Program-made: the position numbers and the translations under genes
In this document: positions 1-7,297 of the stretch, piece after piece
How positions within the stretch are numbered: the first letter of the stretch is position 1
How the letters are laid out: the number at the start of each line of letters is the position of its first letter
NCBI GenBank assembly: GCA_937957815.1
Contig: CALFXN010000293.1
Location: 1 to 7,840 of the forward strand
Reading direction: 5' to 3'
Source of the DNA: an uncultured Synergistales bacterium
GTDB taxonomy: Bacteria; Synergistota; Synergistia; Synergistales; Aminobacteriaceae
Length of the DNA stretch: 7,840 bases
The notes under the pieces: model-generated
Database searches by the model: none
What the model saw: the letters and a program-made list of their open reading frames with translations, nothing else
What the model was told of the DNA's origin: nothing

Positions 1-1
1 G

Positions 2-1156
2 CATGACGTTCAGGTGATCACGGGCTTCCCGAAGTACCCCGGCGGACATCTCTACCCGGGATACCGGATCCGATGGCGGCAGCGGGAATGCCTCGACGGC
101 GTCCCCGTGCTTCGCGTTCCGCTCTACCCGAGCCACGACCGGTCGAAATTCGGCCGCGCTGCGAACTATCTCTCCTTTTTCGTATCGGCGTCGATCCTCG
201 GCGGAACGATGACCCGGAAGCCGGACGTCATCTACGCCTACCATCCGCCTCTCACGACCGGACTCGCTGCGGCGGTCATCGGCGCATTCGAGCGGGTTCC
301 GTTCGTTCTGGACATCCAGGACATGTGGCCCGATACGATCGCCGCGACCGGAATGCTCTCGAACCATCGCCTCCTTCGTTCGATCGGAAGAACCTGCCGG
401 TACGCGTATCGGAAGGCCGCCGCTATAACGGTCCTTTCGCCGGGATTCAAAAAGCTCCTGATCTCGCGAGGAGTTCAGGAAGAAAAGATCCGCGTCGTTT
501 TCAACTGGACCGACGAGCACGCACACTCGCCTCGTCCGCGAAACGCGGAATTCGCCCGTTCCCTCGGCCTGCCGGACGACAGGTTCATCGTCATGTTCGC
601 AGGGACGATGGGGCGGGCCCAGGCGCTCGATACCGTACTCGACGCCGCGAAGATCGTCGCCGCGAAAGCTCCGGACGTCCTCTTCGCTTTCGTCGGCAGC
701 GGCGTCGAGAGTGAACGGCTCAGGACTCTGGCATCCGCATTGGCAGAAACGACCGGCAATGTCCGTTTCATTCCCCGCCAGCCGATGTCCGTCATGGGAG
801 ATGTCCTCGCCTGCGCCGACGCTCTTCTCGTCCACCTCAGAAACGATCCCCTCTTCCGCGTCACGATTCCGTCGAAAACGCAGGCATATATGGCCGTCGG
901 AAAACCGATCCTCATGGGAGTCGAGGGAGACGCTGCGGAGCTCGTCCGCAAAGCAAACGCGGGAATCTGTTTTCATCCCGAAGACGCGGAGGGTCTCGCA
1001 CGGGCGACCCTGACCCTTCGGGGAATGAGCGCCGACGCGCGCGCCGCTCTCGGAGAAAACGGCAGACAGTTCTACGAAAAAGAGCTATCATTTTCTGCTG
1101 GAGTGACAGTTTTCGAGACTCTCTTCGCATCGCTGGCGTCTCGTCCTCGACTGTAA
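2..1156 (+). CDS. WbuB-like family 4 glycosyltransferase (5' end missing)
   Basis: This is a GT-B fold glycosyltransferase of the GT4 WbuB-like group, predicted to transfer a sugar from a nucleotide donor to a lipid-linked repeat unit at the cytoplasmic membrane. The frame is open to the left edge and reads HDVQVITGFPKYPGG from base 2, which normally follows the first beta strand and 'RGH' of GT4 enzymes, so roughly 20-30 N-terminal residues probably lie outside the window. The GTG at 14 is internal. Family marks are the DIQDMWPD stretch (about 311-334), the start of the donor domain at AGTMG (599-613), a GSG loop near 695, and IPSKTQAYMAVGKP (866-907), the donor-binding region. It ends at a TAA, 65 bases before the epimerase gene. 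Known: E. coli O26 WbuB is a proposed L-FucNAc transferase. Inferred: this enzyme may use the L-sugar made by the downstream cassette. The exact donor and acceptor cannot be read from the sequence. Confidence 0.93.
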   Translation, partial: HDVQVITGFPKYPGGHLYPGYRIRWRQRECLDGVPVLRVPLYPSHDRSKFGRAANYLSFFVSASILGGTMTRKPDVIYAYHPPLTTGLAAAVIGAFERVPFVLDIQDMWPDTIAATGMLSNHRLLRSIGRTCRYAYRKAAAITVLSPGFKKLLISRGVQEEKIRVVFNWTDEHAHSPRPRNAEFARSLGLPDDRFIVMFAGTMGRAQALDTVLDAAKIVAAKAPDVLFAFVGSGVESERLRTLASALAETTGNVRFIPRQPMSVMGDVLACADALLVHLRNDPLFRVTIPSKTQAYMAVGKPILMGVEGDAAELVRKANAGICFHPEDAEGLARATLTLRGMSADARAALGENGRQFYEKELSFSAGVTVFETLFASLASRPRL

Positions 1157-1208
1157 GCCTTGAGAAAACACTCCATTCCACAAAAACAGCAAACGGGAAT
1201 TCCCGCAT

Positions 1209-1214
1209 GGAGGG
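1209..1214 (+). promoter_or_regulatory. Ribosome binding site deciding the epimerase start
   Basis: GGAGGG lies 7 bases before the ATG at 1222. It overlaps the alternative in-frame ATG at 1207, which has no comparable site in front of it. This favours 1222, which also puts the Rossmann motif at the expected distance from the N-terminus. Confidence 0.75.
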
Positions 1215-1221
1215 AAAAATC

Positions 1222-2154
1222 ATGAAACACTGCGTCGTCACCGGAGGAGCCGGTTTCATCGGGTCGAACATCGTCGGGGCGCTTCTGCGCGACGGAGTCC
1301 GTGTTACGGTCCTCGACAATCTCTCGTCCGGCTACGAGTCGAACCTGCTCCCTTTCCCGGACGTCCGTTTCGTCCGAGGAGACGTCCGCGACCCCGAGGC
1401 TGTCGGAAGCGCGCTTGAAGGCGCCGATGTCGTCTTCCACCTCGCGGCGTCCGTCGGGAACAAACGATCGATCGACGATCCCGTGACCGATGCGGAAATC
1501 AACGTCCTCGGAACCATCCGCGTCCTCGAGGCCGCGAGGAAATACGGCGTCGAAAAGGTCGTCGTCTCGTCCTCGGCGGGTATCTTCGGCGAGCTCAAGA
1601 CGCTCCCGATCCGCGAAGACCACCAGGTCGAACCGGACTCCCCCTACGGCTGCACCAAACTCTGCCAGGAAAAGCTCTGTCTCGCCTACGCGAAATTGTA
1701 CGGCATCGACGCGGTCGCACTTCGCTACTTCAACGTTTACGGCCCGAACCAGCGCTTCGACGCGTACGGAAACGTCATTCCGATCTTCGCGTTCTCGATG
1801 CTCCGCGGCGAACCGATCACGATCTTCGGCGACGGCGAACAGACGCGCGACTTCATCCACGTGGACGACGTCGTCCAGGCGAACATCAAAGCCGCCCGAA
1901 CGCCATCCGTCACGGGAGCCTACAATATCGCGAGCGCGTCGCGCATCACGATCAACGAACTCGTCCGTCTTCTCGAACGGGCCTCGGGGATCACACCGAA
2001 GGTCTTCCACGGTCCGGAACGCCCCGGCGACGTCCGGCACAGCCTCGCAGACATATCGAAGGCGCAGGCCGCCTTCGGGTTCTCCCCGACCATCGGCCTC
2101 GAAGAGGGTCTTCGCGACTATATGCGGTGGGCCAGACAGGAGGCGGCCCGATGA
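1222..2154 (+). CDS. NAD-dependent nucleotide-sugar 4-epimerase (extended SDR, GalE-like)
   Basis: A cytoplasmic 310-residue short-chain dehydrogenase/reductase of the extended type, predicted to invert C4 of a UDP-sugar (UDP-Glc/UDP-Gal or the GlcNAc/GalNAc pair) by transient NAD oxidation. Visible marks: the Rossmann nucleotide loop TGGAGFIG (residues 7-14), DNLSSG (32-37), SSSAGIFGE (116-124) carrying the catalytic serine, and Y142-x3-K146 in YGCTK. RYFNVYGPNQ (168-177) and FGDGEQTRDFIHVDD (202-216) are typical of the substrate side. Position 118-124 lacks the Asp-Glu pair of 4,6-dehydratases, which supports an epimerase. The length matches the family. The start at 1222 is preferred to 1207 because of the ribosome site and family N-terminus. 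Its stop overlaps the next start in ATGA, so the two are probably translationally coupled. The sugar substrate is unresolved; GalE, Gne/WbpP or a related enzyme are all possible. Confidence 0.92.
   Translation: MKHCVVTGGAGFIGSNIVGALLRDGVRVTVLDNLSSGYESNLLPFPDVRFVRGDVRDPEAVGSALEGADVVFHLAASVGNKRSIDDPVTDAEINVLGTIRVLEAARKYGVEKVVVSSSAGIFGELKTLPIREDHQVEPDSPYGCTKLCQEKLCLAYAKLYGIDAVALRYFNVYGPNQRFDAYGNVIPIFAFSMLRGEPITIFGDGEQTRDFIHVDDVVQANIKAARTPSVTGAYNIASASRITINELVRLLERASGITPKVFHGPERPGDVRHSLADISKAQAAFGFSPTIGLEEGLRDYMRWARQEAAR
2138..2143 (+). promoter_or_regulatory. Ribosome binding site of the reductase gene
   Basis: A consensus AGGAGG sits 7 bases before the ATG at 2151, inside the end of the epimerase gene. 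It supports 2151 over an in-frame ATG at 2127, which would add eight unlikely residues (MGQTGGGP). Confidence 0.8.
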
Positions 2155-3080
2155 CACAGCGAATACTGGTTCTCGGCGGAACGGGAATGGTGGGGCACAA
2201 GATGTTCGAGGTTCTCTCGAAGAGACAGGATCTCGACGTCTGGGCGACGTGCCGAAACCAATCGGAGATCCCCGGCACATTCCCGCGTCATCTGGTCCGG
2301 AAGATGCGTCCGCACGTCGACGCCGACAACTTCGACACCATCATCCGGGCGCTCGCGTCGCTTCAGCCGGACGTCGTCATCAACTGCATCGGGCTGATCA
2401 AGCAGCTTTCCGGCGCCCAGGACCCGCTGACATCCATCACGGTGAACTCGCAGCTTCCACACAGGATCTCGCTCGTCTGCAGGACAGCCGGCGCGCGCCT
2501 GATCCACCTCGGAACGGACTGCGTCTTCGACGGATCGAAGGGATCGTACCGCGAAGACGACCCCTCGGACGCGAAGGACCTCTACGGGCGGACGAAATAC
2601 CTCGGGGAGGTCTACTACGAGCCTCATTGCGTCACGTTGCGCACGTCGATCATCGGACACGAGATCAAGGGAATGCTCTCGCTCGTCGAATGGTTCATGG
2701 CCCAGAGGGGAACGGTGAAGGGATACACGAAGGCCATCTACTCCGGGCTGACGACCGTCGAACTCGCGCGGGTCGTCGCCGACTACGTCCTCCCCAATCC
2801 CCAACTGACGGGGCTCTACCACATCTCGGTCGATCCGATCTCGAAACACGACCTCCTCGGACGCATCGCGGAGACCTACGGGAAGAAAATAACCGTCGTC
2901 GCGGACGACGCCGTCGCAATCGACCGATCGCTCGACTCGACGAGATTCCGGCGGGCGACCGGCTATGCCCCCGACGACTGGACCGGACTCGTACGCGACA
3001 TGTACAATGACTACGCGTCGTGTCCGTACTACAGGACCTACGACGACACCGAACCGCTGAAAGGATCCGTGAACCGATGA
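2151..3080 (+). CDS. RmlD-like UDP-4-keto-sugar reductase (QnlB/WbvR type, no cupin domain)
   Basis: A 309-residue SDR reductase related to dTDP-4-dehydrorhamnose reductase RmlD, predicted to reduce the C4 ketone of the UDP-4-keto-6-deoxy-L-HexNAc made by the next gene. Visible marks: the nucleotide loop GGTGMVG (residues 9-15), NCIGLIKQ (78-85), GTDCVFDG (121-128) with the catalytic-region Thr122, and Y145-x3-K149 (YGRTK). Gene position between nucleotide-sugar enzymes corresponds to FnlB/WbjC/CapF. Those proteins, however, have about 370 residues with an added C-terminal cupin domain. Here the protein ends about 20 residues after the RmlD-like region ([15 protein letters not shown]) with no cupin. 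Known: in L-QuiNAc loci (Vibrio cholerae O37 WbvR, E. coli QnlB) an RmlD-type reductase fills this step. Inferred: the product is UDP-L-RhaNAc, later UDP-L-QuiNAc. The start at 2151 overlaps the upstream stop (ATGA), and the end overlaps the next start in the same way. Confidence 0.88.
   Translation: MTQRILVLGGTGMVGHKMFEVLSKRQDLDVWATCRNQSEIPGTFPRHLVRKMRPHVDADNFDTIIRALASLQPDVVINCIGLIKQLSGAQDPLTSITVNSQLPHRISLVCRTAGARLIHLGTDCVFDGSKGSYREDDPSDAKDLYGRTKYLGEVYYEPHCVTLRTSIIGHEIKGMLSLVEWFMAQRGTVKGYTKAIYSGLTTVELARVVADYVLPNPQLTGLYHISVDPISKHDLLGRIAETYGKKITVVADDAVAIDRSLDSTRFRRATGYAPDDWTGLVRDMYNDYASCPYYRTYDDTEPLKGSVNR
3059..3065 (+). promoter_or_regulatory. Possible ribosome binding site of the dehydratase gene
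   Basis: GAAAGGA lies 11 bases before the ATG at 3077. It is weaker and further away than the other sites in the cassette, so translation here may lean on coupling through the ATGA overlap. It still favours 3077 over an upstream in-frame start at 3020, which would overlap the reductase gene by about 60 bases and add a non-family leader. Confidence 0.5.
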
Positions 3081-4138
3081 TCTTTCAGGACAAACGCGTC
3101 CTCGTCACGGGAGGGACCGGTTCCCTCGGAAAGGTGCTGACGCGCCGGCTGCTCTCCGGAGCGCACGGCACACCGGCGAAGGTCGTCATCTTCTCGCGCG
3201 ACGAGGCCAAGCAGCACTACATGCGCGTCGAATACCAGCAGCGCGCGCGGGCGACCGACGAAATCATCTACGACAACTTCCGGCAGCTCCTCGAGTTCCG
3301 CATCGGGGACGTCCGCCGCTACGACAGCATCCTCCCGGCGGTCCGAGACGCCGACATCATCATCAACGCCGCCGCGCTCAAGCAGGTTCCGAGCTGCGAA
3401 TATTTCCCATACGAAGCCGTCCTCACGAACATCGCTGGCGCGGAAAACATCGTCCGTTCCATCCGGGAGCACGGACTTCGCGTGGAAACCGTCGTCGGCG
3501 TCTCGACCGACAAGGCGTGCAAACCCGTCAACGTCATGGGAATGACGAAGGCCGTCCAGGAACGGGTCTTTATCGCGGCAAACATCCTGACCCCCGGCAC
3601 GCGATTCATCTGCGTCCGTTACGGAAACGTTCTCGCCTCGCGCGGATCGGTCATCCCGCTCTTCCACGAGCAGATCGCGCACGGCGGCCCAATCACCGTC
3701 ACGACGTCCGACATGACGCGCTTCCTGCTCCCGCTCGAACGCGCCGTGGACACCATCGTCGAGGCCATCGGGAACGCGCGCCGCGGCGAGACCTACATCC
3801 CGAGGATTCCGTCCTCCCGCGTCATGGACATCGCGACGACGCTCGTCGGCGACAAGGACATTCCGATCGTCGTCACGGGCATCCGCCCCGGCGAGAAGAT
3901 CCACGAAATCATGGTGTCCGAAGAGGAAGGCACGAGAACGATCGAACGGAACGGGTACTACGTCATCCGCCCGATGCTGCCGGAAATCGACGGAAGCGAC
4001 CTCGATGGTTCGGCACTCGGCCGGGAGTACAGCTCGGGCGACTTCGTCATGACGCCTGAGGAAACGAAAGCCCTGCTCGTCTCACAGCGCCTCATGCCCG
4101 GAGACTCGCTCACGTTCGACGGAGAGTTCCTTCGATGA
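3077..4138 (+). CDS. fnlA: UDP-GlcNAc 4,6-dehydratase/epimerase (FnlA/WbjB/CapE family)
   Basis: A 353-residue cytoplasmic SDR enzyme that, by family, takes UDP-GlcNAc through 4,6-dehydration and C5 (and C3) epimerisation to a UDP-4-keto-6-deoxy-L-HexNAc. This is the entry step to UDP-L-FucNAc or UDP-L-QuiNAc. Visible marks: TGGTGSLG (residues 11-18) for NADP binding, FSRDEAKQ (39-46), [12 protein letters not shown] (97-108), and [16 protein letters not shown] (143-158). In the last motif, Met154 occupies the usual catalytic tyrosine position and Lys158 is kept. The Met substitution is known in CapE-like and WbpM-like dehydratases, so it is not a defect. [16 protein letters not shown] (181-196) and TRFLLPLE (214-221) are also typical. 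Length fits CapE/WbjB (about 340-350). The start at 3077 overlaps the reductase stop (ATGA), and the stop overlaps the next start (ATGA). The three-gene context with the 2-epimerase makes a simple FlaA1/PseB role unlikely. Confidence 0.94.
   Translation: MIFQDKRVLVTGGTGSLGKVLTRRLLSGAHGTPAKVVIFSRDEAKQHYMRVEYQQRARATDEIIYDNFRQLLEFRIGDVRRYDSILPAVRDADIIINAAALKQVPSCEYFPYEAVLTNIAGAENIVRSIREHGLRVETVVGVSTDKACKPVNVMGMTKAVQERVFIAANILTPGTRFICVRYGNVLASRGSVIPLFHEQIAHGGPITVTTSDMTRFLLPLERAVDTIVEAIGNARRGETYIPRIPSSRVMDIATTLVGDKDIPIVVTGIRPGEKIHEIMVSEEEGTRTIERNGYYVIRPMLPEIDGSDLDGSALGREYSSGDFVMTPEETKALLVSQRLMPGDSLTFDGEFLR
4121..4126 (+). promoter_or_regulatory. Ribosome binding site of the 2-epimerase gene
   Basis: GGAGAG lies 8 bases before the ATG at 4135, within the last codons of the dehydratase gene. 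Together with the ATGA overlap it indicates tight coupling of the two genes. Confidence 0.65.
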
Positions 4139-5256
4139 AAGTCATGACGATCGTCGGCACGCGCCCGGAGATCATCAAACTCTCGCGCGTCATCGCAATC
4201 CTCGACAAGCATACCGAACACACGCTCGTTCACACGGGACAGAACTTCGACTACGAACTCGGGGAAATCTTCTTTCGCGAAATGGAGATCCGCAAACCCG
4301 ATGTCTTCCTCGACGCCGCACGCGACAACGCCGCCGCGACGATCGGCGAGGTCATCGCGCGTTCCGACGCGATCATGGCCGAGAAGACACCGGACGCGCT
4401 CCTCCTCCTCGGCGATACGAACAGCTGCCTCGCCTGCATCGCCGCAAAGCGTCGAAGGATCCCCGTCTTTCACATGGAAGCCGGAAACCGCTGCTTCGAC
4501 CAGCGCGTCCCCGAGGAGATCAACCGGAAGATCGTCGACCACACGAGCGACATCAACATGCCCTACAGTGCAATCGCGCGAGAATACCTTCTGCGGGAGG
4601 GATTCCCCCCCGACCGAATCATTAAAACCGGAAGCCCGATGTTCGAGATCCTCGCCCACTACCGGGACGCGATCGCGTCGTCGGACGTGCTCTCCCGCCT
4701 TTCGCTCGAACCGGAGAACTACTTCGTCGTCTCCGCCCACAGAGAGGAAAATATCGACTCCGACAGGAACTTCTCCTCGCTCGCGTCGCTCCTGAATACG
4801 CTTGCGCGGGACTTCGGAAAACGCATCATCTTCTCAACCCATCCGAGAACGAGAAAGAGAATCGAAGCCTCCGGCATCACATTCCATCCGTTCGTCGAAA
4901 GCATGAAACCGCTCGGGTTCTTCGACTACGTCACGCTCCAGAAAAACGCGAGCGTCGTCGTCTCCGATAGCGGCACCATTACGGAAGAATCGTCGATCCT
5001 CAACTTTCCGGCGATCAACATCCGCGAAGCCCACGAACGTCCCGAAGGCATGGAGGAAGGCGCCGTCATGATGACCGGACTCAACCCAGAACGCGTTCTC
5101 GAGGCCGTTTCCATCCTCCAAACGCAGTCACGAAACGACGACCGACTGTTGCACACCGTAGAAGACTACGCAGTCACCAACGTCTCGCACAAAGTGCTCC
5201 GGATCATCGAAAGCTATACCGACTATGTCAGACGAGTCGTGTGGAGAGAGGTTTAA
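4135..5256 (+). CDS. fnlC: UDP-sugar C2-epimerase (FnlC/WbjD/CapG, WecB family)
   Basis: A 373-residue non-hydrolysing UDP-GlcNAc 2-epimerase-type protein. In this context it would invert C2 of the reduced 6-deoxy-L-HexNAc to give the final UDP-L-sugar, rather than make UDP-ManNAc. Visible marks: GTRPEIIKL (residues 8-16), [10 protein letters not shown] (33-42), GDTNS (93-97), [19 protein letters not shown] (113-131), SAHREEN (200-206), THPRTR (235-240), [10 protein letters not shown] (277-286) and REAHERPE (297-304). The [16 protein letters not shown] form, with Asn-Arg-Cys-Phe, and the REAHERPE motif match my memory of FnlC/WbjD/CapG more closely than of WecB, which has HVEAGLRT at the first site. 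Length is normal. The start overlaps the dehydratase stop (ATGA). The gene ends in TAA 10 bases before the preferred start of the second glycosyltransferase, which breaks the chain of 4-base overlaps. Confidence 0.94.
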   Translation: MKVMTIVGTRPEIIKLSRVIAILDKHTEHTLVHTGQNFDYELGEIFFREMEIRKPDVFLDAARDNAAATIGEVIARSDAIMAEKTPDALLLLGDTNSCLACIAAKRRRIPVFHMEAGNRCFDQRVPEEINRKIVDHTSDINMPYSAIAREYLLREGFPPDRIIKTGSPMFEILAHYRDAIASSDVLSRLSLEPENYFVVSAHREENIDSDRNFSSLASLLNTLARDFGKRIIFSTHPRTRKRIEASGITFHPFVESMKPLGFFDYVTLQKNASVVVSDSGTITEESSILNFPAINIREAHERPEGMEEGAVMMTGLNPERVLEAVSILQTQSRNDDRLLHTVEDYAVTNVSHKVLRIIESYTDYVRRVVWREV

Positions 5257-5266
5257 CTCCGCAACG

Positions 5267-6373
5267 ATGAAGAAGATCGTTCACATTACTTCGGCGCACC
5301 CGCCTTTTGACAAGCGCGTTTTCGTCAAGGAGTGTCGCTCGTTGGCGTCATGCTACGAGGTCGTTTATATTGCGCCGCACGATAAAGACGAAATCGTCGA
5401 TGGCGTAACAATACGACATTTCAAGAAACCCAAAGGAAGATATGCCAGGTTTGTTCGTTCGATGTGGGGCGCTTTCAGAGACGCAATAAAGGAAAACGCG
5501 GCGGTGTATCATTTTCACGATCCTGACCTTCTTCCAATGGCGTTTATGCTGAAACTTGCAGGGAAAAAGGTCATATATGACCCGCACGAAGACCATCCGG
5601 AGGATATTCTCTGGAAAGACTGGATTCCAATGCCGCTTCGCCGTACGTTGTCGTTCTGCGTCAGAACGCTCGAATGCGTGGGTGGCGCCTGCTTCGACGC
5701 CATCACGCCAGCCACACCGCCAATTGCCCGGCGTTTTCCTCCGCAGAAGACAACAGTCATCCAAAACTTTCCCCGCCTCGAGGAATTCGATTTTCCTGAA
5801 TCGACGTCCAAACCAAGGCGACGCTTGATGTTATGCGCAGGAGTTATCTCGCTCAACCGCGGGATTATCGAAACACTCCATGCGTTTGCAGCACTCCGGA
5901 AAGAGTATCCGGATCTTGAACTCATCCTGGCAGGAAGTTTCGCTTCGTCAAATGAAGAATCGCTCGTTCGTGCCCTTCCTGAATGGAGCGACGTAACATT
6001 TACCGGCTGGGTTTCCAGACAGGAAATTTCCCGTATGATGCATCAGGCATCATGCGGGCTTGTGTTGTTTCATCCTGGTCCCAACCATACGGAAAGTTAC
6101 CCTACGAAACTCTTCGAATTTATGGCATCCGGCTTGCCAATAGTTGCTTCCAATTTCCCGCTCTGGAGGAAGATCATCGAGGGGAACGCCTGTGGCGTAA
6201 CCGTCGATCCAAAAGACTCCGAATCGGTAGCTTCAGGCATTCGATCAATTCTTAAAAATCCGCGATCCGTCATCGAAATGGGGAAAAACGGAATCGCGAT
6301 GGCCCGAAGATTATACAATTGGGAGAACGAAGCAAACAAACTTCTATTAACATATAAAAAAATTACCGACTAA
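5267..6373 (+). CDS. Family 4 glycosyltransferase
   Basis: A 368-residue GT-B fold glycosyltransferase, predicted to act on the cytoplasmic side of the membrane in assembling the repeat unit. The N-terminal acceptor domain shows MKKIVHITSAHPPFDKRVF (residues 1-19), YHFHDPDLLP (81-90) and KKVIYDPHEDHPEDI (100-114). The donor domain shows CAGVISLNRG (190-199), FTGWVS (245-250), and ESYPTKLFEFMASGLPIVAS (276-295), the usual donor-binding stretch. I prefer the ATG at 5267. An in-frame ATG at 5225 would add a 14-residue non-family leader and overlap the 2-epimerase gene by 32 bases with no ribosome site. The purine-rich GGAGAGAGG for 5267 ends 15 bases upstream, which is long, so start strength is uncertain. 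Base composition is lower than in the genes before it (50% GC at 5881-5940) and becomes AT-rich in the last 60 bases, suggesting separate ancestry. Donor and acceptor are unknown. Confidence 0.92.
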   Translation: MKKIVHITSAHPPFDKRVFVKECRSLASCYEVVYIAPHDKDEIVDGVTIRHFKKPKGRYARFVRSMWGAFRDAIKENAAVYHFHDPDLLPMAFMLKLAGKKVIYDPHEDHPEDILWKDWIPMPLRRTLSFCVRTLECVGGACFDAITPATPPIARRFPPQKTTVIQNFPRLEEFDFPESTSKPRRRLMLCAGVISLNRGIIETLHAFAALRKEYPDLELILAGSFASSNEESLVRALPEWSDVTFTGWVSRQEISRMMHQASCGLVLFHPGPNHTESYPTKLFEFMASGLPIVASNFPLWRKIIEGNACGVTVDPKDSESVASGIRSILKNPRSVIEMGKNGIAMARRLYNWENEANKLLLTYKKITD

Positions 6374-6386
6374 AAATAGATTTTAT

Positions 6387-7295
6387 TTAGAAGAAAACAG
6401 ACACATCCTTGGCAATAGCACGGGCAATGCCTTCTGAAAAATGATATGGATCATTAAAATTTTCGCTATTTTGAGTTATATCATTAGCAACATCGTAGTC
6501 CAATAAAATTCCAGTCGACTTGAGATACTCCTTGTATAAAATATATTCTTTGTTTAAATTGTACTGGTTTATTTTATTTTGCAAATCAACGTGGGTAGGC
6601 GGAGAAATGAATATTAGTTTTATATTATTATTTGAGCAGTATTTTTTTATTTCTTCCATTTTTTTTATTATATTTATTGGTTTTTTTCTGAATGCATAAA
6701 ATCTACCAGTCACCTCGTTACTTAATTGTTGTTTCCAAAATATATCTTTATTAACTTCAGGCCTTTCGGACATCATATTGTTATTAAAAATATAATTAAC
6801 TAAAATAAATATAGTTGCCCTCATTGTATTGAAATTGAAATAATAGCTTGTCATGTTTCTAATAGTAGATAAGGCTTGTGTTACTAAGTTCATAGAATTA
6901 TTGTCGTCAAAAATATTGAATGGAATTACAAATACAGCGCATTTAATGTGATATTTACTTACGATAAACCAAAATGTATCTATAGCTTCAAAAATTGTTC
7001 CTCCGCCATATGACATATTATTTATATTTTTACTATAAAAAAAATCACTCCTCAAAGAATCTCCTCTACTATCGCCCAATATTATTATTTCTTTGGGATT
7101 TTTAATAAATTTAGATATTTTATTAAGCCTTCTGTCCATCAAAGATACTATTTTTTCTTTTTCTAAATTAAAATCAAGAATATTATTCAACCCATAAGGA
7201 TCAATTACATAATTGCATCCAAATATTAATATGGTAAAGCTTACTATAATAGCAATCTGATAAAAAAACACCCTTTTATACATAATTTTATTCAT
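6387..7295 (-). CDS. Membrane-anchored SGNH-hydrolase-like protein, likely MBOAT partner
   Basis: A 302-residue protein not recognisable to a named gene. One N-terminal hydrophobic segment (about residues 10-29) followed by NYVIDPYG (28-35) is a pattern I associate with anchored, outside-facing proteins encoded beside MBOAT acyltransferases. A Cys at 27 follows Leu-Ile-Phe-Gly, a poor lipobox, so a signal anchor is likelier than a lipoprotein. Possible SGNH blocks are GDSRGDS (74-80), a glycine cluster SYGGGT (95-100), Asn127 in IPFNIFDD, and DPYHFSEG (282-289) with an Asp-x2-His pair (D282, H285). Inferred role: transfer or removal of an acyl group on the exported polysaccharide. The ATG at 7295 lies 2 bases after the MBOAT stop with no clear ribosome site, so coupling is likely; ATG 7283 is an alternative. 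The gene is extremely AT-rich (17% GC at 6781-6840) and rich in Asn, Ile and Lys, unlike the plus-strand genes. Confidence 0.8.
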   Translation of the reverse strand: MNKIMYKRVFFYQIAIIVSFTILIFGCNYVIDPYGLNNILDFNLEKEKIVSLMDRRLNKISKFIKNPKEIIILGDSRGDSLRSDFFYSKNINNMSYGGGTIFEAIDTFWFIVSKYHIKCAVFVIPFNIFDDNNSMNLVTQALSTIRNMTSYYFNFNTMRATIFILVNYIFNNNMMSERPEVNKDIFWKQQLSNEVTGRFYAFRKKPINIIKKMEEIKKYCSNNNIKLIFISPPTHVDLQNKINQYNLNKEYILYKEYLKSTGILLDYDVANDITQNSENFNDPYHFSEGIARAIAKDVSVFF

Positions 7296-7297
7296 AG

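Noticed and set aside
1194..1205. Perfect 12-base palindrome CGGGAATTCCCG just before the epimerase gene, a possible operator.
   Set aside because: A 12-base palindrome is expected about once in 4096 positions, so one or two by chance in this window. No second copy was noticed.
1157..1221. Possible promoter in the 65-base gap, with TTGAGA at 1160-1165.
   Set aside because: At 17 bases spacing the -10 position reads AAAACA, far from TATAAT, so I cannot support a promoter.
1072..2280. Long minus-strand open frame (about 400 codons) opposite the epimerase gene, with similar ones at 2118-2849, 3038-3904 and 3958-4740.
   Set aside because: The plus-strand products have clear family motifs. The antisense frames are Asp/Arg/Val-rich without recognisable domains, as expected opposite GC-rich genes with C-ending codons.
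1490..3010. Plus-strand open frame of about 500 codons crossing the epimerase and reductase genes.
   Set aside because: It is a Ser/Arg/Thr-rich shifted reading of two well-supported genes, with no domain or ribosome site of its own.
3505..3552. Met instead of catalytic Tyr in the dehydratase (residue 154), which might suggest an inactive enzyme.
   Set aside because: This substitution is normal in CapE-like and WbpM-like dehydratases, and the following lysine is kept.
6370..6390. Imperfect inverted repeat CTAAA...TTTAG between the convergent genes as a two-way terminator.
   Set aside because: Only five terminal pairs match, all but one A-T, and the loop is unpaired. Too weak to call.
7203..7230. 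Lipoprotein signal with Cys27 in the SGNH-like protein.
   Set aside because: The residues before the Cys (Leu-Ile-Phe-Gly) fit the lipobox poorly because of Phe at -2; a signal anchor explains the segment as well.
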